DNA from: Tetrastigma voinierianum
Taxonomy: Eukaryota > Streptophyta > Magnoliopsida > Vitales > Vitaceae
NCBI GenBank assembly: GCA_016808115.1
Contig: JAEQBH010004688.1
Span: 154,969-218,968, forward strand
DNA length: 64,000 nt
Direction: 5' to 3'
Shown here piece after piece: positions 22,312 to 32,614 of the stretch. How positions within the stretch are numbered: position 1 is the stretch's first letter; each line of letters starts with the position of its first letter. Position numbers and translations under genes: made by a program. The notes beneath the pieces were generated by a model, which was not told the origin of the DNA, ran no database searches, and saw only the letters and a program-made list of their open reading frames with translations.

Positions 22312-23570
22312 GAGAGTTAGCGTCGGAAATAAGCATTTATCTTACTTTTGTTTTGTTTTATATTTGTTGTTTAGTTTTATCAACTGCCTACTTGTCTTGT
22401 ATGGGACTGTTTTGTATGTATGTATTAGCCAATAGTAGGCAGTGGTTTATTTTGTTTAGCTATGTATAGTGTTCAGCTATGATAAGCTTGTACTAGCCCT
22501 TTTGGTTATATTAAAAGCTTTATAGCAATATTTACATTATTTATTTTTGCGCTACGTTTTTATTATTTTATTTGCTTGCTTTTGTATATGCATAATGTTT
22601 ATCCTTGCAGTGTGTTGAACTTAAGCCTTTCCTAATGGTGTCAACGTTAGAAGAGCCATGCCGAGTTAAGTGGATGACTAGTTACCTTCTCATTATTTTT
22701 AACCTGTCTCTTCCACCTTTAGATAGCCACAAGCGATGCGTTAGGTCTGATGATAGGCTAAATCGACACCAAACCCCCTCTTACGATGTAAACCCTTATA
22801 ATAATGTCATTTACTCCCTTGAATGATTTGTGGACCCCATGAATAGAAGGCCAATGTGTCTTCCAAATAAAAGAAAGAAAAAAGAAAAGAAAATTGATTC
22901 GCATTGCTTTCTTGTGAAACACAGGCACGGTCGAGGGTATATGGTGAAAGCCTTTAAAAGCCCGGTGCCCTAAACCTTCAGCACAGGTTGGGAGTTACCA
23001 ACTTAGTGTTTGCTGGATTGGATCGTTGGAGTTTAGCGAGTTGTAGAATCTTTGGAGAATTTGGAAATCGTCGGTCAGGGGTGAAACCTATAGAGTTTGT
23101 GGTCGAAGATCTCCTTGGCTTGATGCCCTAAACCTTCAGTTGAAGTCGTCGGTTAATCCAGTTACGGACTTTGGTGAAGTCGAACCCTCGACATTGCACC
23201 CTACAATGCAAAAGAATTGTGTAATAAGGGGCGAGTCTGGTCTATTTAGGTTATTAACACACAAAGTTATGGCATTAGCTCGGTTGGGGGGGGAGGGAGC
23301 GTACAATTTCGTAGTTTATGATGAGACCTGATCAAACAAACCCATAGGTTTTGTAGAAGAGCTTGGTTGCTGCCTCGGAGGAGCTTGTTGGTGGATCAAC
23401 GTGGTATAGTTTTTATTCTTTCTAGATGGTCTTAGCTTAGGTTTTCGTGATTCTCATCGCAGGCTATGCATTACTTTTACAAACCTTTTTGACCTCACAT
23501 GTTTTTGTTCTTTGCTTGTTGATTATTTCTTGCATTGCTACGGGACTAGCAATGTGTCGGTTAGGGGGTG
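22312..23570 (+). mobile_element. 3' untranslated region of OTA-1
   Basis: This long non-coding stretch lies between the additional ORF and the 3' LTR. It is duplicated at 10627-11882 and is present inverted in OTA-2 (29033-30290) and OTA-3 (59862-61100). It includes 'cagtgtgttgaacttaagcc', an A-rich tract, the 'ccctacaatgcaa' phrase and, directly before the LTR, a purine-rich GGTTAGGGGGTG that should be the plus-strand primer. ORFs in it (for example 22605-22826) have no family resemblance. Confidence 0.7.
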
Positions 23571-24757
23571 TGATTAATTTTAATCTTATTTTGAACCCTA
23601 TTTAAGATGGGTTCTAAATTTTGTGCACTAATCATATTAGTCGCTCCAATTGACACGATGTAGGTCCACCCGGTACTAATGATTGTATTTAAAAATTTGT
23701 TTGTGGTTGTTTTTGTAGGTTTCATATACTTATCCGATCATATAAAGCTAAGCATATCGAAGTTGTGCTGATTTGCAGGAGTTAAGCAGTTGTTCGATTG
23801 CATCGGCTGAGAACGAAGAAATTGAAGATGAAACAAAAATTTGGATGGAGAATTTGGAATATCTTCGTCTGTGAGGAAGACAAGGAAATTTCGCTGAATA
23901 GCGAAATTTTCACCTAGAATAGTGAAATTTTAAAACAGAATAGCCCATTTCCATAGATGCAATTCGCTACATAGAGAAATTTTGCTATGCTAGCAAAATT
24001 TCGCTACATAGTAAAATTTTCGCAATAATAGCGAAATTTTAAACTATCTTTCAATTGAACACAGCTACATAGAAATTTACATAACATATTTGAATTCGCT
24101 CCATAAAAATTTTCACTGTAGCGAAATGTTGCGCTTAGTGTTTTTTGTGTACAAAGCGACCCTAGTTTTGTTTTCCATCTCTACCCTCACTATAATGATA
24201 CTATTTAGGATAAATTGGTATTTTCACCTTTTGTAAGGCTATATAAGCCATCTTGTGAACAATTTGTAACCTAACTATTCACAAAGCATTTTTTTCCATT
24301 CACAGGGCCTGTTTTGGCTCTCATTTTCTCTCTTCTCTCCTTTTTTCTCTCCTTTCTAAGCGATAAACCACGCTGAGGATGACAACTCAAAGGATGCTTG
24401 AAAACTAAAGCCTCTAAACCTTGAAGAGGAGGGTTGCTAGGTTAGTTGATAGAGTTTATAAGGTGATCTTACATTTTTTCCTGAAGCGATTCTTGGTATT
24501 TATGTTTCAAACTTTCAAAACTAGGTTTAAAAGCTATTTGATGTACTTTCTTAGGTCAATACTTGGCAAGCTTTTAGGGTTCAGTGTATTCTTAATGTTA
24601 GATACACTGACATCCATTAGTTGTCATTTATGAGCCATCGGGGGTAGGTTAAATATTAGATTTCAATGGCAGGAGCAGTTGTGCTCGATAAATGCTATGG
24701 TTCAAAGAGGAAAGGTACTAAGGGTTGGTTTTTAAAGTTAAACAAAGATCCAGTTTT
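23571..24757 (+). mobile_element. 3' LTR of OTA-1, truncated
   Basis: Starts TGATTAATTTTAATC after the purine tract. It has the inverted-repeat start block (to 23634), a dense GCGAAATTTCGC patch (23885-24135), TATATAAG at 24240 and the same downstream order as 11883-13224. It stops after 'gatccagtttt' (about 24757), lacking the last 330 bp or so, where an inverted copy of the LTR's first part begins. Confidence 0.8.
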
Positions 24758-25116
24758 GTAGTGAAATTTTCGCTATTCTAGCGAAATTTCCTTGTCTTCT
24801 CCTGCTTGCATCCTGCATATTCCAGTCTACATCCAGCTTGTTTCATCTTCAATTTCTTTGTTCCCGACTTGATGCAATCGAATGTAAATCAAGCGAACTC
24901 GGTGTAAATCAGCTCAACTTCGATATGCTTAGCTTGATATGGTCGGATAAGTTTATGAAACCTGCAAAAACTACCACAAACAGCCTCGAAATACAATCAT
25001 TAGTACCAAAGGGACCTACACGTGTCAATTGGCTTAATTAATATGATTAGTGAACAAAAAGTACTTAGAACCTATCTTAAATAGGGTTCAAAATATCACT
25101 TTTTGGGTACTAATCA
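24758..25116 (-). mobile_element. Inverted copy of OTA LTR start
   Basis: It is the reverse complement of roughly 23571-23905: on the minus strand it reads from TGATTAGTACCC (25116) through 'gtacctaatgattgta'-like, 'catatcaagctaagcatatcg' and 'gattgcatcaagtcggg' to GGAAATTTCGCTAGAATAGC (about 24775). With 23571-23905 it makes an inverted repeat of about 340-bp arms around an 850-bp spacer. The join lies at a GTGAAATTTTCGC word. It forms the right end of the whole insertion and is followed by the ACAAC duplication. Confidence 0.8.
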
Positions 25117-25680
25117 ACAACATATGGGTATGCTATACCAGTTGTGGCTCATACATATGGGTTGATATGCAGGGCCCAAAGAATAGTAGGAAGCTCACAA
25201 AGGGAGAGTCCGACCTTCGGGTTGGTAATGGTGCATGAGTTGCGGCTATTTCCATTAGGACTTATGTTTTGAACCTCCCTAGTGTTTTTGTTTAAATTTG
25301 GAAGATTCTTTATTATGTCAGCGTGTGACGAAGAACAATGTTTTGGTTTCATGTTTAAACAAAAGGGTTTTATGTAATTTGTGACCAATGGTTGTTACAT
25401 TACAGTATCAATTATCTTTGGTGGAACATTAAGCGATGGGACTTACATAATGGATATGTTCATTCCAATTTAAATGTTAATGACAATAAAAGGACCAAAG
25501 AGAGATAATATGAAATCATCTCACACATGGCATTGTCGCCTTCGCCTCGCAAATGAGAGACACATGACTGAGTTGCATAGTTGTGGTAGCTTGGTGTCAT
25601 TAGATTGTGAATCATTTGACAACTGTGAATCTTGCTTGTTAAGAAAAGATGACAAAATTACCCTTTAAGGGAAAAGGTGA
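25117..25680 (+). pseudogene. copia-1 protease and GAG-pre-integrase
   Basis: The frame continues from gag across the OTA-1 site: 'NIWVCYTSCGSYIW' stands where copia protease has W-V-L-D-T-G-C-G-S-H-I, so the catalytic D-T-G has become Y-T-S. 'NSRKLTKGESDLRVGNGA' follows (25180-25235). The pre-integrase zinc region is at 25528-25665: 'WHCRLRLANERHM', 'CESFDNCESCLL', with one histidine of the H-H-C-C set lost. A frameshift separates the halves. Loss of the catalytic Asp means no protease activity. Confidence 0.8.
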
Positions 25681-26460
25681 TAGAGCAGACAGACTATTAG
25701 ACCTAATACATATTGATGTATGTGGTCCTATGTCTGTGCATGCCAGAGGTGGTTTCGTCTACTTCATTACCTTCATCGATGATCATTCATGATTAGGGTA
25801 CTTGCATCTTATGAGATACAAATTTGAATTCTTTGAAGAGTTCAGAGAACTCAAAGATGAAGCAAAGAAACAATTTGGAATGGTTTTCGAATCACTTAGA
25901 TGAGATCCCAAGTGGCGGATGCTTAAACCAAGAGTTTTTGGGTTATCTCAAGGATAATGAGACTTTATCCAAGTGAACTCCACCTTACACCCCACAACAC
26001 AATAGTGTGGTAAAAAGGGACAAATCAAACCTTGTTAGACTTGGAAAAATTAATGTTGGGTAAGGCATATCTACTCAAGTTACTTTAAGGGTATGAACAT
26101 GAGACTGTTGTTTAAGTGTTAAACAAGGTCCAATCAAAGTCCATTGAAGTTACTCCATATGAGATATGGACTAACAAAAAGCCCTATCTTTCCTACATGA
26201 AAGGATGGGGTTGTCTATACCATGTGAGATGCGGACAATATTAGATAAGCTTGAAGCTAGGTCTGATAAGTGTTTGTTTATAGGATATCCTAAAGAAACA
26301 AGAGGATATCAATTCTACAATAATTTGGAACAAAGGTTGTTTGTTTCAAAGCATGCTGCCTTCTAAGAGAAAGAGTTTTTCTAGAGAGAAGATAGTGGGA
26401 GCAAAGTGGAGCTTAGTGAAGTTCAAGATGCTCTAACAGACATGTTTCATATGACTTAAC
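25681..26460 (+). pseudogene. copia-1 integrase core
   Basis: 'RLLDLIHIDVCGPMSV' near 25690 marks the first catalytic region, and 'GGFVYFITFIDDHS' near 25750 the following strand. 'RELKDEAKKQF' (25845), 'HPTTQ' (25995, the Q-H-N-G region degraded) and 'EVTPYEIWTNKKP'-like (26145-26180) follow. It carries in-frame stops and single-base shifts throughout. Confidence 0.78.
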
Positions 26461-27681
26461 TTGAAAGTTTGTAATTCATGATGATAGATTATGCTTGACT
26501 CTTCTAAAACACAAGTGTTTTGTAGGAAAATTAGGATACGTTATGTCCTATAGAGATATGGATTTCTCATTAGCGAACAAAAGGACGTATTGCTCATAGA
26601 AAATGATGAGCCAACTACCTTAGAAGAATCTTTGAACAGTTCAGAATCTGATCAATGGCTCAAAGCCATGAAGTCAGAGATGGATTCAATGTATACAAAC
26701 CAAGTGTGGACTTTGGTTGATCCACCCGAAGGGATAAAACCCATAGGGTGCAAATGGATCTTCAAGAAGAAGACAAACATGGAAGGTAATGTGATTACCT
26801 ATAAAGTTAGGCTTGTGGCTAAGGGTTATCGTAAAAAATAAGGAGTTGATTATGATGAGACTTTTAGTACAGTAACTATGCTTAAATCCATAAGAATACT
26901 CCTAGCCATCGCCGCTCATTATGATTATGAGATATGGCAAATGAATGTGAAGACAACTTTCCTTAATGGAAACCTAACCAAGGAGGTGTATATGACACAA
27001 CCTAAAGGCTTCATATCTTAAAGTGGCAGTAAAGTATGCGAACTTCAGAGATCCATTTATGGGTTGAAGCGACATCTAGGAGTTTGGAATGTCCAGGTTA
27101 AGGTGGAAATCAAAGAGTTTGATTTTTCACAAAACGCGGATGAGCCTTGTGTGTACAAGATGGATAGAGGAGTACAGTCATGTTCCCAATGTTGTATGTG
27201 GATGACATATTACTTAGTTCAAATGACGTCTCATTGGTAAAATCGGTCAATATGATATTATAGATATAATCTATAAATATAATGGTTATCCAGGAACATT
27301 CTCCATGAAAGACCTAGGAGAAGCGACCTACATATTGGGGATATAGATCTATAGAGATAGATCGAGAAGGTTGGTTAAGTCTTTCAAAGCATACATACAT
27401 AGCAAAGATGCTAAGAAGTTTGGCATGATGGTCGGAGGAGGTTGTCTTGTGGTTGGGCGGGTTGCCCTTCTGAAGATCTTCTGCTCGTGACATAGATGAG
27501 AGGACACACATGAGTGTGATACCATACGCTTCGGCTATAAGATCAATCATGTAAGCTATGTTGTGTACTAGACCTAATATATCATATGCTCTGAGAGTCA
27601 CGAGCGAGATGTCGGTTTTCACTTAAGGTGAGGTCATCGAATTATTTGTTAGAATATCGCTATTGCCAGGGAAGAGAGGCG
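26461..27681 (+). pseudogene. copia-1 reverse transcriptase
   Basis: The best frame is 26590-26841: 'EPTTLEESLNSSESDQWLKA', 'SMYTNQVWTLVDPPEG', 'KPIGCKWIFKKK' and 'YKVRLVAKGYRKK', the Ty1/copia RVT_2 start. After a stop it continues with 'GVDYDETFS' (26843), 'QMNVKTTFLNGNL' (26940; expected D in D-V-K is N), 'SIYGLKR' (27050) and Y-V-D-D at about 27200. Late landmarks 'IPYAS' and 'CTRPNISYAL' are readable at 27515-27600. OTA-2 interrupts the RT-RNase H junction after 27681. Confidence 0.85.
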
Positions 27682-29020
27682 AGATTCGTTTGGCCCAAAG
27701 TAGGTTGTTTAGAATCAAAAGATTTATAAACCTAAATTCCTCCCTCTGCGTAGCAAGCTGCTGCGATATATCAGTCTTCTAGGGTCGAACAGGGATGGGT
27801 TTTCTTTGTGAGAGAAGAGTTACAGTGGATTGAAAATGGTGTTTACTCTTTGGATTTTAGGATTTGTGTAAAAGCAGTGTGGGTGAATGGTTGGCTTGGA
27901 AACAAATTGGAAATAAAAGTTAAAGAGAGACTCCTTGAGTCTCGAGACCCCTTTGGGCTTAGGGTTCTAAGTAAGCTAACATGTGCTCGGGTCTTTTTCC
28001 TCGCGTTAGGGAGGATGACATATAGTCATTTCGATAGGATCTTCATTAGCTTTAAAACCTAGGAGAAGCCCTAGAAGTCGTCCTCTTGAAAATGGCATTC
28101 AATGAGCATAAATGCTCTAGATGGTAGAACACACCTCCTGACTACCTACAGGTAACTAATGAGAGCGTGGCGGGCATCGGTGGATCTATTGATAAGTATC
28201 CACTTGAGACCAAAAAAGCTTTCAAATACACGTTAGGAGAGCATGCCCTAAGAGATTTAACCTAAGGTGGTAGGAACCACAAATACCCATAAATGCATAC
28301 ATAGAAAAGCATGAGACTTGTCTGACTTATCTCAAAACTAACACCTAGTGGCCTTCCCCTTCAAGGATGAGGGGGTTTTAGCTGAACATCCCTTGATTTA
28401 TCATCATCAAAGGGTGTTTGGCTACCAAGAAAATGCAAGAAAATAAAAGAGAGGGAGAGAAAATTACAAAACCGATTCGAGGAGAGGAAGCTTAGGTACT
28501 TGATCTTCTTGATTGATTGATGGTGAAAGATTCATCGAAATTACAAGTCTGGCGAGCTTATAGGTGCTCATTAACAGGAAATTACAATAATATAAGGGAA
28601 CCAAATTACATCAAGGGCAATTTTTACAAAGCCAAACAAAAAGGTAAATTGACGATCCATGGTGAGGTGTAGGAAGCGGTGTTGCGAAATTTACTTAACT
28701 GAGAAATTTCTGAAGTTGCGGAATTTTTCGTAACCTGCAAGATTTTCACTGAGCTCTCCTTCTTTTCAGCATTTTTTTAGCCAGAACTCCTCTGGTTAGA
28801 TCAACGCGTCTTGAACTGGCTCGAGTTCATCGTGTTTGAATCGGATTGAAGATAATGAGGTATTTGGCCTGCAAAACAACAACAATAGCTACAAAATATG
28901 ATTAGTAGCAAAACCGGGACCTCAATGTATCAATTGGGTTATTTAAGTTGATTAGTACCACAAAGTGCCCAAAACGCAATAACCGAGGGGCTCAAAATAG
29001 CACTATTTGGGTACTAATCA
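27682..29020 (-). mobile_element. 3' LTR of OTA-2
   Basis: It aligns with 35312-36614: 'gattcgt…ggcccaa', 'tttataaacctaa', 'gggttttctttgtgagagaa', 'gtggattgaaaatggtgttt', 'catatagtcatttc', 'catcaaagggtgtttggcta', 'gggtactaatca'. The terminal T at the inner left border has changed (AGATTCG for TGATTCG). It contains a short TTGCGAAATTT / AAATTTC patch at 28680-28745. Confidence 0.85.
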
Positions 29021-29032
29021 CTCTCCCCAACC
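29021..29032 (-). other. Polypurine tract of OTA-2
   Basis: On the minus strand GGTTGGGGAGAG stands directly before the LTR start TGATTAGTACCC. Purine runs in this position prime plus-strand DNA synthesis. Confidence 0.7.
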
Positions 29033-30290
29033 AACACATTGCTAGTCCCATAGCAATGATAAAAAGAAAGAAGATCATGCAGGCTATGTGTATGCAAAAA
29101 GGGATTGTCTGTTCAAAAAGTGTGCGTATAAGTAATGCCTTACCCTCTATATGAAAGATTGGGACTCTGCATAAAAACCAGCTTGGGAGAATAAATGCCA
29201 TACGGGAGACAGAGTTTAGACGTGTTGATTCAGGAAATCAACGTGAACTTCCACGAAATCTAAGTGTTTAGGTGATCGGTTTTACCCGATAAGTACGCTG
29301 GCTTCCTCTCCCCCAACCAAGCTCTTTGCCAAAATGCCTTAGACCTCTTGACCAACCCTAAATAGATTCAGTTCCACTCTTATTTCACACTTCTATTGTA
29401 TTGTAGGGTGCAATGCTGAGAACTCGACTTCACTAAAGTTCGTGTAACGGGGATCTACCGATGACTGCCAACCAACTAAGGTTTAGGGCATCAAGTCAAA
29501 AGTATCTTTCGACCACTAACTCTTCAGGTTTCACCCTGGACTTCGAATGATTTCGAGAATCCAGCACCTACAACTCGCTAAACTCCACCCATTCACCCAT
29601 GTAGCGAGCATTAAGTCGGTGGCTCCAACCAGTTGGTTTAGGGCACTAGGCTTTAAAGGCTTTCGCCGTAGACCCCTCGGACCGTGCTCGGGTTTCAGGG
29701 CAAAGTGTCGCGGCTTTTCTAATTTCTTTTTCTTTTTCTTTTTCTTTTGGAAGACTTCATTGGCTTTCACTCATGGGGAACCTTAACCTATTATAGGTGG
29801 TGAACGAGGCTAATGCCGTTTCTGGGTTAAGGGGCATGCGGCTTCTCGGCCTATTGATGCGTGACTTGCAGCATTATTGTGGTTAGCTAAAGGTGGATGA
29901 AAAAGGTTGAATACTCAGGGATTTCAACTAACCATCTACTTAATCATGCATGGAACTTTTCTAGCATTGATGGTAGCATACAGTGCTTCAACTTTTGAAC
30001 TTACGGGAAAGGCAGAACCACAAAAAAAATGGGGGCAAAAAATGATTTGCAAAAGTGTAGCAATATGATATATATAATGGTGCATTTCACAAAAATTTCA
30101 GCTTTTCAAAATGAAGTATATAGCAAGCCATTAACATACAAAAATGGGCTTTGCTGAGCATGTGGTACAAACAAAACTAAAGTCGTGATTATGAGCATCA
30201 CTTTGACACTAACTCCCTGACCATATGCATGCATTTAATACATGTGGGGTGTAGATCGGAAAGTTAGTGGAGAAGTGGCTACCTCCTCGA
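29033..30290 (-). mobile_element. 3' untranslated region of OTA-2
   Basis: It is homologous, in inverted orientation, to 22312-23570 and to 59862-61100 ('ccctacaat', 'gaagtcgag', 'aacctattataggtgg', and a long T/C tract near 29725-29750). No gene is seen; open frames at 29531-29786 on both strands span the low-complexity tract. Confidence 0.7.
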
Positions 30291-30291
30291 T

Positions 30292-32101
30292 CTAATGAAG
30301 AATCATCCTCGGCTGGACGAGGCTAAGATGCCTGCGGTGGAATGGTTGTATTCTTAGCGGTACCCGACACATCGAGATCTGCGAGGGCGATGGTGGAGGG
30401 CTGATCCTATCGGGAGGTAGGCGAGGCATGAGCGAGGGGACATAAGGAGGGTGCGGGGAGGCTATGTGACTTTGTAGATGCATGAGGATAGCCTGATTTT
30501 GTGCTAGAATGGCGCTGGTCTGAGCCATGGCTGCCTCAGTCCGAGTCATCCTATATGCGAGGGTGGCATAGGAGGTATGAAATGAAACGCGATGGTGGAA
30601 ATGTCTTGGGCCCTCTTCGCGTAGTCAGATCCAGCGGACTGTATGCTTCTGAGATCGCGTGAATGCGATCCGCCTCGAATGAGCGATGACGCGGTCGTCA
30701 CGAAGATCGTCGTGATGCGATGATCGCCAGTTGCCGATGGGTGGGTGGGTCGACGCGGAACAGGCGAGCTCCTGGTGTGCTGGCTAAGGATCGAGATCTT
30801 GTTGTGCGCCGCCGGCACGATCTTCGATCGTGATCTTTGCCGATCGATGAAGGTTGATCTCGTGGTGGTGGGCGTCGTCAGTTCGGGTCGGGCCGATGCT
30901 CAGCACGCCGGTGATCCGGTCGAATGGGCGGGATCAGCGCGGAGACGAATGGCGGTTTGGTCCTCGGTCGGCGTTCGGGCGATCGTCGATGCGTGATGAA
31001 ATCTCGCGATGCCTCAGATCAAACCGTACCGTCTCTCTGGTGATGTTGGGTGGTGATGAACCTCCGTGTGATCTATATCAGCCAGCATGCCGTGTGCGCT
31101 CTAATATATAGATCACCGTGGCGATCCATGGGATGGATATCCTCACCAGTCCCACGAGATGAGATATGTACATGAGTCAGCTGGGTGGATGCTGGCGGAT
31201 GGAGAAGCGTTGTGATCTTCGGATGCTGAAGTATCCACAGTCGACGTTGATGGAAAAATGCGAGGAAGCGGTCGAGGTTGGCCTCTCGCCCTGGGCATCA
31301 TCATGTGATAAAACGATGACTGCAGAGGATAAAATCGACGACTTCGCGAGGCGGCTCAGGATGGGTATCTGCGCACGGAGCATGGCGTCTCGGGCTTCGA
31401 GGCCTCGGCAAATCTTAGGAGATTATTAAACCTCCGTGCAAATCTCTCCCAGCGCTACTGATCCAGCATTCCCTTGGATGGAAATTTGCCAATGGAAGCA
31501 AGGGCACGATAATGGATGTAGGGGATAGGTCCGGGGCTCCAGCAATGCCCTGATAAGGTGGTGAGGGTGGCGCTCGGGGTCTCGAGGTGGACGACTCCCT
31601 TGGGCATGAAGTCCGGGCCCTCTTGGGATGTGGGGCCCTCCGGGCTGGCCTCGGATGTGGAGGATATGGTGGAGTGGGGCCAACTCTAGTATGATATCTC
31701 CTTTGGGCAGGGGCCACAGAGGATGGGTCCACCGGCGTATTTGCCTTGCATGGAGCGGGGGCGGGGAGAAATGGCGGCGGTGGACACGGGCCGGCGAGGC
31801 AGGGCCACGGCCGGGCGCAACTAAAACAGAGGCGCGAGCGGCCTGGGCAAGCAGGAGCTTGCGGTCGTTGAGGCTGGGTCGGTGGCGGCCTCTGTTGCTC
31901 TTGGAGTTGAGGTCTTGACGAGGAGAGGGAGGACACCGCGGCTTGAAGGGATAGGCCCTGAGTCTTCGCATTGTTTGGGCTTGGAGGAGATCCAAATTGA
32001 GAGGGAGAAGGGAGTTTCAAAAACTGGGAATGTGAAAGGTGAAATGAAAATGATGGGGGAAAAGGGGTTTGTATAGGGGTTGGGGGTAGGTGGGAAGACA
32101 T
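30292..32101 (-). pseudogene. Additional ORF of OTA-2
   Basis: The N-terminal part is open for 228 codons in one frame (32101-31415) and 189 in another (31995-31426); both are proline-rich. The family landmarks 'RRYHTRVGP' and 'KRARTS' lie in the first frame, near 31700-31590, so that frame is the coding one there; a start at about 31950 is more likely than 32101. The C-terminal end at 30549-30292 reads 'MAQTSAILAQNQAILMHLQS', a heptad-like stretch, then proline-rich sequence. The centre (31380-30560) is scrambled and unusually rich in GATC. Function of the family is unknown. Confidence 0.7.
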
Positions 32102-32614
32102 GGTTAATTAATGTCATTAGTGACCATTAATTGGATGGTTAAAATAATTATAGAAATTTATTACAGGAGCGTGAAACGAAGAGTTACAGGCAAACAGAGA
32201 GTTACAGGTGGGTGACGATGAACAGTGTTGCGAATGCCAATTTTCACACTGCAAAATTTCGCAGGTTGCGAAAATTTCGCAACTTGGAAAATTCCAGGCA
32301 AAATTTGGTTCCCCCCAGCACTGGAACACCTGCAACAACATAAGACCAAAAATTATTAGAAGATAAGCTTGAAAATGAGGAAATTTACTAAATTTGAAAA
32401 TTTAAGGATATTAATGGAAATCTTAATTTAAAACTTGAAATAAAATAAAGCAAAAATTCCATCAAAATTTGGAGTGGTTTCCTAGTTCCTACAGGAACCA
32501 CTCCCAATGCGACAGAGGTTTCAAGGGAGTCTAGGAGGAGCTCCTCCATGCTTTACTGATAAGGTGTCTTTGGAGTTGTTGCAGCTTTTGCTCCTTTGTT
32601 TTAAGCATTCTGCT
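32102..32614 (-). mobile_element. Deletion link between protease and additional ORF of OTA-2
   Basis: In a complete element about 2.9 kb of RT, RNase H and integrase would lie here. Instead there is non-coding sequence with a TTGCGAAATTTTCGCAACTT-type patch at 32228-32290 and a hairpin at 32471-32504 (arms GGAGTGGTTTCCT and AGGAACCACTCC, one bulged base, 9-base loop). Protease ends at 32615 with a stop after 'VISPTPP'. Confidence 0.65.

Larger units (their letters stand above)
10592..25116 (+). mobile_element. OTA-1: composite Ogre/Tat/Athila-type Ty3/gypsy element
   Basis: Order: short LTR-start fragment (10592-10626), partial 3' UTR (10627-11882), LTR (11883-13224), primer site, gag with nested solo LTR, protease, RT, RNase H, integrase, additional ORF, 3' UTR (22312-23570), truncated LTR (23571-24757), inverted LTR start (24758-25116). 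It thus looks like a dimer-like element sharing the first LTR, with most of the left copy lost. Both outer ends are LTR starts facing outward, yet ACAAC duplications flank them exactly. Coding regions are all broken. Confidence 0.8.

Noticed and set aside
29531..29786. Overlapping 79-codon open frames on both strands with poly-Lys or poly-Phe runs
   Set aside because: They span the T/C-rich tract of the OTA-2 3' UTR; the same region in OTA-1 and OTA-3 is not open. Compositional artefact.
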